From Thiomicrorhabdus sediminis (lineage in GTDB: Bacteria > Pseudomonadota > Gammaproteobacteria > Thiomicrospirales > Thiomicrospiraceae): a stretch of 64,000 nucleotides of DNA. A program made the translations under genes and the position numbers. The notes beneath the pieces were generated by a model. The model worked only from the letters and a program-made list of their open reading frames with translations. It searched no databases and was not told where the DNA came from. Of this stretch, positions 17,701 to 26,161 are shown piece after piece (the stretch's first letter is position 1; each line of letters begins with the position of its first letter). Location of the stretch: contig NZ_CP040602.1 of assembly GCF_005885815.1 (NCBI RefSeq), positions 449,630 to 513,629 on the forward strand, read 5' to 3'.

Positions 17701-17830
17701 CACTGTGAGTCTCGGTGTGAGCGATTATGAAGCCAACGCGTCGTTTAGCGCCTTTTTTAAGAAAGCGGATGACAGACTTTATTTGGCAAAACATCATGGC
17801 AGAAATCAAATTTGCTTTAAGGATGTTTAG
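14711..17830 (+). CDS. Membrane diguanylate cyclase with periplasmic ABC-type sensor and four PAS domains
   Basis: Predicted to make cyclic di-GMP in response to a periplasmic ligand. Domains in order in 1039 residues: signal/anchor (about 10-29); a periplasmic domain resembling ABC_sub_bind solute-binding proteins (about 30-345, starting APILVFHSYHSEYPW); one TM helix (349-372); four PAS domains (about 390-505, 510-627, 637-750, 755-870), three of which end in a D(I/V)T(E/Q) junction; and a GGDEF domain (877-1039). The active-site motif is GGEEF (959-963), and RSMD five residues earlier matches the RxxD inhibitory site, so product feedback is likely. No EAL domain is present. The ligand is unknown. 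It is followed by two more diguanylate cyclases on the same strand, separated by 170-200 bp gaps. Confidence 0.9.
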   Translation: MFDWLERNKKKLCFITSVCFFIAPSFVKANAPILVFHSYHSEYPWTKEQMRGFTDEFNSQNELFPKYSVEELDSKRVELSESYEAIYQEYVKKKYANYQPKLIYATDDNALHFVIHDVRPLFPDVPVVFSGINDKATVSRLSDDYLTGVFEEKDIVANLELIQQLFPAENQVLVLGDDSNTARKTIESLQAQVAENDKLPKLKIQLNHYFDDALAGVDAFSGKVIVLTSIGAYKSSDGSLVPIKEVIDQLQANKALFIFSLEDSYIHGGVLGGYVNRGYLQGRFAAKTALQMTSLVKPEHTEAQVTNQWVFDSQALRDRQILLPERISQNAVYLNVEPSFFQRNEALAKVFLTVLSLLILFVSIVFIFYLVKSKKTMLANQNLLTQISKRLNLAQRITATGNWEWDISENKLWWSDQTYRLFGLQVGEMEPTPERFLSYVFSDDVEKLEKAIEESLNSKSDYKVVHRIVRKDGQIRVVEESGWLEFDENRMPIKMNGAVRDITEQHEAELKLQMQANIIDAVQDSVMVHDFAGHFIYLNKAAWQTRGYSQKEMMALSVADIDAPMEGYDFAENARKAIDSIRSQGAVRFQVEHLRKDGSHFPVEVFATLLKVDEQEYVLSSVRDVTERVKTQQALEASEKKYINLIENAMVGVYEASLSGAVLYVNSELAKMLGYESADALIGSSALSRYEDVSQRTFVVDSIKKNGSISNFQVNLLDKNGKVLPVLLSASLEGEVMSGTIINLCEILESRKKLEMFLQIMEQVDDSVIVTDKDGIINYVNPAFTRHTGYTSKEVLGKRPGAVKSGVHDHEFYSDLWECISSGEVFNAVFTNKHKDGHIFYEKKTITPLMDESEEIVGYVSTGKDVTQETLFNKELQDLASLDKLTGLFNRHKFEELYLLEEARAKRDYQALSLIIVDIDFFKRINDEFGHNAGDTVLVEVAQLLKNNTRSMDILARWGGEEFLILCPGTDLKNACSLAEKLRKEVEQHVFAEVNHITVSLGVSDYEANASFSAFFKKADDRLYLAKHHGRNQICFKDV

Positions 17831-18003
17831 TTTAATGAGATGATTTCTGCATCTCTCAGATAGGGTTTTCTGAAAATATTTGATACTTGATCGAGGCTAA
17901 TAATGAAGCTCTGCTCATCAAGTTTTCGTCCAGCTTTAATGAAATTGCCAGGCGCTGTGCTATATTGTTTGGTGTTCAGTATTTAATTGAAGTAATCGCT
18001 CAT

Positions 18004-20637
18004 ATGTTCAGATTCATCTATATCCTATCTCTTGTCGTGACCATGCTGTCATGCAATATCGCGTTAGCGCAATCGCCAACGCCCGTCAAAGTGCAAATAA
18101 ACTGGAACCACCAGTTCCAATTTGCTGGATTTTATGCCGCTATTCAGCAGGGGTACTACCGTGAAGCGGGTCTTGATGTTGAAGTCGTTAAATGGCGTGG
18201 AGGAATGAATGTTGTCGAGGAGGTGCTGAGTGGGCGAGCGCAATTTGGCGTAGGTTATAGCACGCTGCTTGCCGACTATGTTCGTGGGCAGCCTATAAAG
18301 CTGGTGATGTCTGGTTTTCAGTATTCACCAATGGTGTTATTAAGTCATGAGCCGATTGATTCTTTAGAGCAACTTTCCGGCAAGCGAATCATGCATGACT
18401 ATAACCTGCAGATTGCCAGTGTACTGGAAAGAGCCAGTACTCTGGTCAATGAGCCGGTCGTTACGATTCCGTCGTCGGGAAACTTGGAAGACTTTATCAA
18501 GCATAGGGTAGATCTTTATAGTGCTTATACGACAAATGAGCCATACCGATTAAACAAGCTCGGGGTTCCTTTTTATGTTCTGGATCCGAAAAGCTTTGGT
18601 ATTCAGAGTTATGGAGATTTTGTATTCACTTCAGCAAAATTGGCGAAAAACGAACCTGCGATGGTTGAGAAGTTCAAACAGGCAACTATCCAAGGGTGGC
18701 AATATGCCATTAACCACCAAGCGGAAGTGGTCGATTATATTTTGCATCATTATCCCGTGGTCAAAGATAGAGAGTCTCTTTTGGCTGAGGCGAAAAGTAC
18801 TGCCGCCTATATTAAAAGTGGTAATCTGCCAATCGGCAGTTTATATAAGGAAAAATTGCTCAGTACCGCCTTAGAAGCCAAAAATGCCGGCTTGATTTCA
18901 GAGCAGGAGCTGGCCGAATTTGATACAGAGCACTTTCTTTTGAGTAAAAACAGCCTGTTGTTTACTAAGCAAGAGTTGGAGTATATCGCCAATAATCCTG
19001 TTATTAAAATCGCCAACGATATTGAATGGGAACCTTTTGAGTATGTTGATGAGCATGGCGATTATAAAGGAATTGCGGCAGATTTCTTAGATGTGATCGC
19101 CCAGCGATCAGGCCTGCAGGTTGAATATGTTAAAGATAAAACCTGGGCTCAGGTTGTCGATATGGCCAAGCAGGGAGATTTGGACGTTTATTCATGCGCG
19201 GTAAGTACACCTGAACGGCAAAAATATATGGAGTTCACCGAGCCTTATTTACAGTTTCCAATGGTCATCGCTTCGAATGACGAGGTCGGTTTTGTCAATA
19301 ACTACAATATGTTGTCAGGGCATAAAGTCGCGGTGGTAAAAGGCTACTGGTCTGATGAATATTTGAGCATTCGTTACCCGGAAGTGGAACTGGTTCGATT
19401 CGATACCATCAGGCAGGCCTTGAATGCTTTGAATAATGGCGAGGTCAATTTCTACTCCGGTAATTTGGCGAGTATTATTTTTGCGGTAAGGAAGTACGGC
19501 TTGGCAAATATCAGAATTGCCGGGCAGCCGGGAGAAACATTCAACTTATCCATAGGTGTGAATAAATCTAAACTGGTTTTATTGGGCATTATGGAGAAAG
19601 CTTTGGCCTCGATTTCCGAGTCGGAACGTCAAGCAATCTATAACCGCTGGTTAGGACTTAAAGTCATCAATCAAGTCGATTACAGTAATTTAATGACCAT
19701 TGTCGTTCCTTTGTTGTTATTGATTCTCCTGCTTGTAGGTGTTGTGGTTTTATTAGGGTATTTGCGTAATAAAAAGCAAGAGTATTTGATGAAGGTGTAT
19801 GAGTTGTCCTATGCAACGCTTATCAGCCCGGATGACTTTCAAATAAAATGGTTAAGCCAGAGTTTTAGAGAGTTGTCTGGTTTTAACAAAAATATCAAAG
19901 ATGACACTTACTATCTGTATGACTTAGAACGAATCGATTTGGATGACTTGGCCGATATTCGTAAGCAACTTATGGACGGGAACACGGTAACCCGAGAGCT
20001 GGTTGCCCGTGACTTGAGCGGCAAATCCTATACGGCTTTGGCAAATTTCTCAGCGGAAACCAATTTTCGCAACCATATCACGGCCATTTTGGTCACCCGT
20101 CAGGATATTACCGATAAAAAGAAAATTCATGCCTTGGCTATTACCGATGAATTGACAGGTTTATTTAACCGACGACATTTCAACGAGGTGCTTGAGCAAG
20201 AGGTTAAACGGAGCCAGCAAGAGAACCTGAATCTATGTGTAGCCATGGTGGATGTCGATTATTTCAAACAAGTAAATGATACCTACGGTCACCTTAAAGG
20301 CGATGAGGTCTTGGCCAAAATCGCCAAGTTACTGAGCCTGAATTTCAGTAGGAGCAATGACTATGTGTTCCGTATCGGTGGTGAAGAGTTCTTTATTTTG
20401 TCGCTGGATTGTAATACCAAACGATTCAAAGAATATGCCGGACATATGGTCAGTGCGGTTGAAGTGCTAGGAATCCCTAATTGCAATAGTGAGCATAGAG
20501 TGGTGACAATCTCGATGGGCATTAAATGCTATGCAGAAGGTGAGATACCAAGCGCGAGCGAGATTTATTCGAGTGCCGATAAACTGCTCTATGAGGCTAA
20601 GGTAAAGGGGCGTAACCAAGCCTGTATTACTGATTAG
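18004..20637 (+). CDS. Diguanylate cyclase with tandem NMT1/THI5-like and SBP_bac_3-like periplasmic domains
   Basis: Predicted c-di-GMP synthase sensing small solutes. In 877 residues: a signal peptide (MFRFIYILSLVV...ALAQS); an NMT1/THI5-like substrate-binding domain (about 23-240, with QFQFAGFYAAIQQGYY); an SBP_bac_3 amino-acid-binding-like domain (about 329-550, with WEPFEYVDEHGDYKGIAADF); one TM helix (563-588); a short PAS-like linker; and GGDEF (710-877) with DELTGLFNRRHF, active-site GGEEF near 791 and an RSND inhibitory site. Two different periplasmic binding folds in one chain could let it integrate two ligands. ATG 18004 is chosen because it gives a clean signal peptide; a TTG 39 codons upstream does not. 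The next gene is its close paralogue. Confidence 0.9.
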   Translation: MFRFIYILSLVVTMLSCNIALAQSPTPVKVQINWNHQFQFAGFYAAIQQGYYREAGLDVEVVKWRGGMNVVEEVLSGRAQFGVGYSTLLADYVRGQPIKLVMSGFQYSPMVLLSHEPIDSLEQLSGKRIMHDYNLQIASVLERASTLVNEPVVTIPSSGNLEDFIKHRVDLYSAYTTNEPYRLNKLGVPFYVLDPKSFGIQSYGDFVFTSAKLAKNEPAMVEKFKQATIQGWQYAINHQAEVVDYILHHYPVVKDRESLLAEAKSTAAYIKSGNLPIGSLYKEKLLSTALEAKNAGLISEQELAEFDTEHFLLSKNSLLFTKQELEYIANNPVIKIANDIEWEPFEYVDEHGDYKGIAADFLDVIAQRSGLQVEYVKDKTWAQVVDMAKQGDLDVYSCAVSTPERQKYMEFTEPYLQFPMVIASNDEVGFVNNYNMLSGHKVAVVKGYWSDEYLSIRYPEVELVRFDTIRQALNALNNGEVNFYSGNLASIIFAVRKYGLANIRIAGQPGETFNLSIGVNKSKLVLLGIMEKALASISESERQAIYNRWLGLKVINQVDYSNLMTIVVPLLLLILLLVGVVVLLGYLRNKKQEYLMKVYELSYATLISPDDFQIKWLSQSFRELSGFNKNIKDDTYYLYDLERIDLDDLADIRKQLMDGNTVTRELVARDLSGKSYTALANFSAETNFRNHITAILVTRQDITDKKKIHALAITDELTGLFNRRHFNEVLEQEVKRSQQENLNLCVAMVDVDYFKQVNDTYGHLKGDEVLAKIAKLLSLNFSRSNDYVFRIGGEEFFILSLDCNTKRFKEYAGHMVSAVEVLGIPNCNSEHRVVTISMGIKCYAEGEIPSASEIYSSADKLLYEAKVKGRNQACITD

Positions 20638-20833
20638 GGCTTTTTTCGTTCATTGATCGACTATTAAATCTCTAAAGCCAAAAAAACTTTTAAAACAATC
20701 GGTTTTTTTATGCTATCCATAAATTAAGGTAAAAAAAGGTATAAAGCCGGTGTATGCTGATTTGACCGAGCTACAAAACAAAAAGGGTGTGCTATATTGC
20801 AGGAGTTGTATTTTTAGTTTGAAGTCCTTTTTT

Positions 20834-23473
20834 ATGCGCAAATCCATTTATGTCCTGTTAGTTGCTGTCACACTGGTGTGCAGTAATCTGGCTTTGGCTC
20901 AAACCTTAACACCAATTAAAGTACAGATTAATTGGCACCATCAATTCCAATTTGCGGGCTTTTATGCGGCTATCCAACAAGGTTATTACCGCGATGTGGG
21001 ACTGGATGTCGAAATCTCCAAATGGCAACCAGGTATCAAAGTCATAGATGAAGTGGTAAGCCAGCGCGCTCAGTTTGGCGTGGGCTACAGTTCGGTAATC
21101 GCCAATTACGCCAAAGGCATGCCGATTAAGTTGGTGATGACGGCTTTTCAGTATTCGCCAATGGTGTTATTGAGCCATTCACCTATTGGGTCTTTAAAAG
21201 AGTTTTCTGGTAAAAGCGTGATGCATGATGAGAATCTGCAAATCATGAGTTTATTGGATAAAGCGCGTAATCAAACCACAGAACCTTTCATTCAAGTGCC
21301 GCCAACAGGGAATCTGCAGGATTTTATCGATAACAAAGTCGATTTATACGGTGCCTATTTGACCAATGAACCCCCGCGTTTGGATCGTATGGGAGTTGAT
21401 TACCATATCGTAGACCCTAAAGCATTCGGTATTCAAAGCTATGGTGATTTTATTTTCACTTCGGAGCAGGTCGCGCAATCTAAACCGGAAATGGTTGAAG
21501 ACTTTAAAGACGCAACTATTAAAGGTTGGCATTATGCATTAGAGCATCAGGCCGAAGTGGTGGATTACATTGTGCAGCATTACCCGGTAAGCAAAGATCG
21601 TCAGGCGTTACTTGATGAAGCTCTGCGTACTAAAGATGTGGTGAAGTACGGCGATTTACCGGTTGGTTCTTTCTATAAAGAAAAGTTAATCAATACCGCT
21701 TTAGAGGCGAAACTAGCCGGATTGATGACAGACTATGAATTTCAGAATCTGAACATAGACAATTTTATTTATAAGCGTGATGCCGTTTTATTTACAAAAG
21801 ATGAGCTTGAATTCATTGCCAAAAACCCGGTAATCAAACTGGCTAATGATATTGATTGGGAACCGTTTGAGTATATCGATGAACAGGGAGCCTACAAAGG
21901 GATTGCTGCAGACTTTTTTGCCTTGATTTCCCAGCGCACGGGTTTACAGATCGAGTATGTTACCGATAAGACTTGGGCGCAGGTGGTTAATATGGCGAAA
22001 CAAGGAGAGTTGGATGCTTATTCTTGTGCGGTCAGTACCCCGGGGCGCCGTGAGTACATGGCGTTTACCGAAGCGTATCTGAAGTTTCCGATGGTGATTG
22101 CCTCAACTATGCAATTAGGCTTTGTTAACGATTATAAGGTGCTAATGGATCGCAAGGTGGCGGTGGTCAAAGGATATTGGTCGGATGAATATTTGAGTAT
22201 CCGTTACCCGGGCATGGAACTTGTCCGTTTTGATAGCCTTAAAGATGCCTTGATCGCCTTGAGCAATGGTGAGGTGGATGTCTATTCTGGTAATTTGGCC
22301 AGTATTGTCTATGCTGTGAAAAAGTACGGTCTCACCAATATCCATGTAGTTGGTCAGCTCGAGGAAACTTTTGATTTGGCTATTGGCGTCAACCACTCGA
22401 AGCCTGAGTTGTTTTCAATTATGCAAAAGGCACTGGCTTCGATTTCGAACGAACAACGTCAAGCCATTTATAACCACTGGCTTGGGCTTAGAGTGGTTAA
22501 GGAAGTCGATTATAGTGAAATGTTTAAATTAGTCGCACCGCTGGTGTTGATTATCGTTTTATTAATGGCATTTTTGGCTTTACTGATTTATCACCGAGGC
22601 AAAAAGCACGAATATCTGCAAACGGTTTATGAGTTGTCGCTTGCAAGCATTATCAGTCCGAAAGATTTCCGTATCAAATGGTTAAGCCAAAGCTATAGGG
22701 AGTTGGCCGGAATTACAGACAAAACGGATAAAGTCGAATGTTTTTTATATGATTTTGAGCGTATCGAATTAAACGATTTGATGCAGATCCGGCAGCAATT
22801 ATTAAAAGGTGAAACCGTTTGCCGGGAATTAACGGCCCGCAGTTTGAGCGGTAACTCCTATACGGTAGAAGCGCGCTTTTCAGCATTGAAAGACTGGCGT
22901 AACCGCCTTCAAGCGATTTTGGTGACACGTCACGATATTACCGACAAAAAGAAAATTCAGTCATTGGCGATTACTGATGAATTAACCGGTTTATTTAATC
23001 GCCGTCATTTCAATGAAATGCTTCAACAACAGGTGGAACACTGCCGAGCTCAAGGCTGTAACTTGTGTGCGGCCATGCTCGATATCGATTATTTCAAGCA
23101 GGTCAATGATAACTACGGTCACCTGACAGGTGATGAGGTGTTGGCAAAAATCGCCAAAGTGATTGATGTGAATTTCAGCCGCGCCAATGATATGGTTTTT
23201 CGTGTCGGCGGCGAAGAGTTCTTTATTCTTTCGACAGATTGCAATATTGCCCATTTTGAAAAATACGCGGCACAATTGGTCAACGGTATTGAAGCGCTGT
23301 CGATTAAAAATCACACTGCGCCGAATAAGGCGGTGACCGTTTCAATGGGTATCAAGTGCTATCATGCCGATGACCTGGCGAATGCCGAAGAAATCTACAC
23401 CAGTACCGATAAGTTGCTTTATCAAGCCAAGCAGCAAGGCCGGAATCAAGCCGTTATCTTCTCTAGAAAATAG
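20834..23473 (+). CDS. Diguanylate cyclase, tandem paralogue with NMT1/THI5-like and SBP_bac_3-like domains
   Basis: Same architecture and near-equal length (879 residues) as the preceding gene, with extensive identity throughout, so the pair arose by tandem duplication. Signal peptide MRKSIYVLLVAVTLVCSNLALAQ; NMT1/THI5-like domain (about 24-240); SBP_bac_3-like domain (331-552); TM (565-588); PAS-like linker; GGDEF (709-879) with GGEEF near 792 and an RAND inhibitory site. Differences concentrate in the periplasmic part: NWNHQFQ against NWHHQFQ, and divergent residues near the NMT1 cleft (KWRGGMNVV against KWQPGIKVI). The two may therefore sense related but distinct ligands. The start at 20834 is set by the signal peptide. 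It converges with the protease gene after a 23-bp gap. Confidence 0.9.
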   Translation: MRKSIYVLLVAVTLVCSNLALAQTLTPIKVQINWHHQFQFAGFYAAIQQGYYRDVGLDVEISKWQPGIKVIDEVVSQRAQFGVGYSSVIANYAKGMPIKLVMTAFQYSPMVLLSHSPIGSLKEFSGKSVMHDENLQIMSLLDKARNQTTEPFIQVPPTGNLQDFIDNKVDLYGAYLTNEPPRLDRMGVDYHIVDPKAFGIQSYGDFIFTSEQVAQSKPEMVEDFKDATIKGWHYALEHQAEVVDYIVQHYPVSKDRQALLDEALRTKDVVKYGDLPVGSFYKEKLINTALEAKLAGLMTDYEFQNLNIDNFIYKRDAVLFTKDELEFIAKNPVIKLANDIDWEPFEYIDEQGAYKGIAADFFALISQRTGLQIEYVTDKTWAQVVNMAKQGELDAYSCAVSTPGRREYMAFTEAYLKFPMVIASTMQLGFVNDYKVLMDRKVAVVKGYWSDEYLSIRYPGMELVRFDSLKDALIALSNGEVDVYSGNLASIVYAVKKYGLTNIHVVGQLEETFDLAIGVNHSKPELFSIMQKALASISNEQRQAIYNHWLGLRVVKEVDYSEMFKLVAPLVLIIVLLMAFLALLIYHRGKKHEYLQTVYELSLASIISPKDFRIKWLSQSYRELAGITDKTDKVECFLYDFERIELNDLMQIRQQLLKGETVCRELTARSLSGNSYTVEARFSALKDWRNRLQAILVTRHDITDKKKIQSLAITDELTGLFNRRHFNEMLQQQVEHCRAQGCNLCAAMLDIDYFKQVNDNYGHLTGDEVLAKIAKVIDVNFSRANDMVFRVGGEEFFILSTDCNIAHFEKYAAQLVNGIEALSIKNHTAPNKAVTVSMGIKCYHADDLANAEEIYTSTDKLLYQAKQQGRNQAVIFSRK

Positions 23474-23496
23474 TTCGGTTTGCCGACTGGACGGGT

Positions 23497-24000
23497 TTAG
23501 CGATTATCTGTTAAACCGCAGTCAGGATGACCGGCAAGGTGTTTATTCTTTGGGTCAATCAGATAACCGGACATGGCCGAGCGGCCAATTAATGCCGGGT
23601 ATTTGAAATGTCCACGGTCGACCAGGTTGAGGCGAATCTCATTAAGTCTGTTGCCAATACAGAGGTTGGCAACAATCACAGGGCGTTGTTGGCGGTTGCC
23701 GTCTTTCATTTTAATGCTGGTTTTTTTCAGTAGCGGTGTTTCATAGCTAATGCCTTGGATGGTTTTGAAGCGTACCCAGGTTTGCTGATCTTTTTCTATG
23801 TATTCAATCTCGGTGGCATGTAAAGAGGAGTTGTCGGCACCGCTGTCTATTTTTGCTTGAACAACCTGCTCTCCTGTGGGTGAAATTTTTATCGCTTCAA
23901 TCCAGCCAATAACGGTATGATGTTGTTCGGTGCTAGAAGCACTTGCAGGGGCTAATGGAAGAGCCAATAGAAGGGTCAATAGCAGTGCAGAAAATCTCAT
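23497..24000 (-). CDS. Periplasmic retropepsin-like aspartic protease, RimK-associated ("ATP-dependent zinc protease") family
   Basis: The 167-residue protein has a signal peptide (MRFSALLLTLLLALPLAPASA) followed by the family core: VIGWIEAIKI, then QAKIDSGADNSSLHA, the Asp-Ser-Gly active-site signature of retropepsin-like proteases, and a C-terminal ALIGRSAM motif. Members are commonly found with ATP-grasp RimK-type ligases and inactive-transglutaminase membrane proteins and are proposed to process or modify peptides. ATG 24000 has GAGG eight bases upstream; a frame extension of 10 codons would spoil the signal peptide. Its 5' end overlaps that of the divergent 7-TM gene, which is unusual. 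The substrate is unknown. Confidence 0.8.
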   Translation of the reverse strand: MRFSALLLTLLLALPLAPASASSTEQHHTVIGWIEAIKISPTGEQVVQAKIDSGADNSSLHATEIEYIEKDQQTWVRFKTIQGISYETPLLKKTSIKMKDGNRQQRPVIVANLCIGNRLNEIRLNLVDRGHFKYPALIGRSAMSGYLIDPKNKHLAGHPDCGLTDNR

Positions 24001-25502
24001 GGCGACAACCTCGTTTACAATTGGAAACACGACAATATCAATATGTTATCGGCTTGGTGCTATTATCAATTGTTCTGGTTCTGTTACGCAATCAATTTTT
24101 ACCGGCTAATTCGCACGCGGCATTAGGTTTGAGTCAACTTCAGCTCAGCTTCGAACTTTCCGGTGGACAGAAAGGTGTGACCGATGTGCGCTTGTCGGTA
24201 CCGATTTCCAGTAGCAACCACCGTGTGGTTTCACAGACTATGAATTATGCCGGTTGGCGCATCAAACATCGCAATTATAAAGAGATTGCTGAGCGCGGTA
24301 TCCGTCTGCAGCTTAATAGCGATGCTGCGAAAGCCTTGATCAGTTTTGAGTATGTGATTGATTCCACTGAGGCAAAAAATGTTATTGCCAGACCGCTTAC
24401 CCTTGAACAGCGTCAGCGTTATTTGCATATCTCTGCGGCACAGAAGCGTAGCCTGAATATTGTGCAAGAGCCTTCACAAAGCATTCAAACTCAGCAACAG
24501 TTAAACGACTTTTTAGAGCAACACAGCGGTTTATGGCGTAGTGCCGCCTATGATACCGATTTAGGGCTTTACGGCTGTGAGCAGGATTATCGCATTCAGC
24601 AACGTTTATTGCTGCAATTAAGGGCACGAAACTTACCCAGTCGTTTTGTTTGCGGTTTGGCGATTGAAGAGGGGCATGCGCAGCGTAGGGGAGTGATTGA
24701 AAGCTATATTGATGAGCATTGGGCAGTCGTTCAGGTGATTAATATCAACCCACAGAATTTTATCCCGTTTTATCGTGGCGAAGGCGGTTTCTTTAAAGTA
24801 GAGGGGCCAGGCAAGATTACCTTTAAGTCGAGTGTTAAGATGCTGAATAAGACTTCTGCTGAATACGATTGGCAGCGATTGCTGGATTTAAAACAGCTGC
24901 CGGTGTCGACCCAACAGCTGCTAGAGGTCATTTTGATTCTGCCTTTAGCGGTCTTGATCATCGCCTATTTAAGATTGGTCTGGCAGGTACCCATGCTGGG
25001 CAGTTTGACTCCGGCGTTACTGGGAATGGCATTGGCATTCAATGAAATCTGGTTGTCATTGATACTGTTGGTGGCCGTTCTCGGACCATTATTTTGGATT
25101 AGGCATCTGAGTCATTCGAGCAATAAAATCGTGACCCACGGCATGACCTTAACCTTTATCACTCTGTTGCTTATCGTGATGTTGGTCTTATTGGATTTCT
25201 ACGCCGTGCTCGATTCGCCCAGCGATATTATCCTGCCAACGGTTTTGCTGGTGCTGTTTATTGATAAATACTATCAAAGTTATAATAAACAGGGGGCTAA
25301 ACAGGCGAATTGGCAGATGTTCTATACCTTGGGCTTTGCATTTAGTATAGTGCCCATTGTGCAATACACCAGCTTGGGGTTTTGGCTTTTGAGTTATCCT
25401 GAGCTTCACCTGATCACCTTGGCTTTGTTGATAATGCTTTGGCAGCAGCCTGTGACTCCAACCCTAAACGATAATAAAATCGCAGATAAAGCGGACAGCT
25501 AA
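23955..25502 (+). CDS. Inactive transglutaminase-like periplasmic domain fused to a 7-TM region
   Basis: A membrane protein of about 515 residues. One TM helix near the N-terminus (YVIGLVLLSIVLVLL) leads into a periplasmic region of about 270 residues with a transglutaminase-like fold. The latter lacks an obvious Cys-His-Asp triad, as in the "inactive transglutaminase" family. From about residue 315 come roughly seven closely spaced hydrophobic helices. Families of this shape co-occur with the RimK-associated protease, which is adjacent here. The start is uncertain: ATG 23955 and GTG 23985 both overlap the divergent protease gene, while TTG 24021 would avoid overlap but lacks a ribosome site. 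It is followed after 5 bp by the next gene. Confidence 0.75.
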   Translation: MEEPIEGSIAVQKISWRQPRLQLETRQYQYVIGLVLLSIVLVLLRNQFLPANSHAALGLSQLQLSFELSGGQKGVTDVRLSVPISSSNHRVVSQTMNYAGWRIKHRNYKEIAERGIRLQLNSDAAKALISFEYVIDSTEAKNVIARPLTLEQRQRYLHISAAQKRSLNIVQEPSQSIQTQQQLNDFLEQHSGLWRSAAYDTDLGLYGCEQDYRIQQRLLLQLRARNLPSRFVCGLAIEEGHAQRRGVIESYIDEHWAVVQVININPQNFIPFYRGEGGFFKVEGPGKITFKSSVKMLNKTSAEYDWQRLLDLKQLPVSTQQLLEVILILPLAVLIIAYLRLVWQVPMLGSLTPALLGMALAFNEIWLSLILLVAVLGPLFWIRHLSHSSNKIVTHGMTLTFITLLLIVMLVLLDFYAVLDSPSDIILPTVLLVLFIDKYYQSYNKQGAKQANWQMFYTLGFAFSIVPIVQYTSLGFWLLSYPELHLITLALLIMLWQQPVTPTLNDNKIADKADS

Positions 25503-25507
25503 CATAT

Positions 25508-26071
25508 ATGAATCTATTTTCCCACAAACATCTGAAAACAACCCTGGCGCTGTGCGTTCTGAGTTATCTACCGAACCTTGCTCAGGCTTTTAGCGAGCCT
25601 TGCCAATTGGTGGCGCAGATGGTGGGCAGCAAAACCTATCAGGTTATGCCGTTACGTCTGGCATCTATGGCCTCACCAGCACAAATCAACCGTGATTGGC
25701 AATTACAACCGGTGGAAAACCATGGCGCTTGGTATATTTACCAAACGCCGACTCCATGGATGACTAAGGAACAGTGTGCACCTTTAACTAAAAATGTGGG
25801 TGCCAATGTCATTGAGTTTGTGCCGGTGCTGATGAACAAGACGAGTGGGCATCATGCGGTAATCAGCGGTAATTTCATTATTAAGGTCTATCAATACAGA
25901 GATCTGGCGAAGGTGATTAAACAGTATAATTTTTTGCAGTTAAGCCCGTTGCCTAATCCACAGTCGGTGATTGTCGATGTTAAGCCGCAAAGCTCTTATG
26001 ATCGTTTGATTGAAACCCTGGATAAGGATCGAGATGTCGATTTGGCTTTACCGATTCTGATCGAGCCGTAA
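25508..26071 (+). CDS. Periplasmic protein of unknown function, transglutaminase/7-TM cluster
   Basis: A 187-residue protein with an N-terminal signal peptide (LALCVLSYLPNLAQA) and two Cys in the mature part (SEPCQL and KEQCAPL), possibly a disulfide. It resembles proteins annotated as CsiV-like or simply hypothetical in secreted-protein clusters, but I do not recognise a defined family. It starts 5 bp after the 7-TM gene, so the two are very likely cotranscribed and may act together. No catalytic motif is visible. The more usual third partner in this cluster type, an ATP-grasp RimK-like ligase, is not here. Confidence 0.65.
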   Translation: MNLFSHKHLKTTLALCVLSYLPNLAQAFSEPCQLVAQMVGSKTYQVMPLRLASMASPAQINRDWQLQPVENHGAWYIYQTPTPWMTKEQCAPLTKNVGANVIEFVPVLMNKTSGHHAVISGNFIIKVYQYRDLAKVIKQYNFLQLSPLPNPQSVIVDVKPQSSYDRLIETLDKDRDVDLALPILIEP

Positions 26072-26161
26072 CAAGACTGGCAAATAAAGCCTGATTGGAG
26101 CCTTGAAATAGTTCGAGGGGGGGCTCCAAAAGACTTAAAACTCTAGAGCACTGAATAGGTT

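Noticed and set aside
26098-26141. TGGAGCC/GGCTCCA inverted repeat between the periplasmic protein and thioredoxin-like genes as a bidirectional terminator
   Set aside because: The loop is about 20 bases and no T-run follows on either strand.
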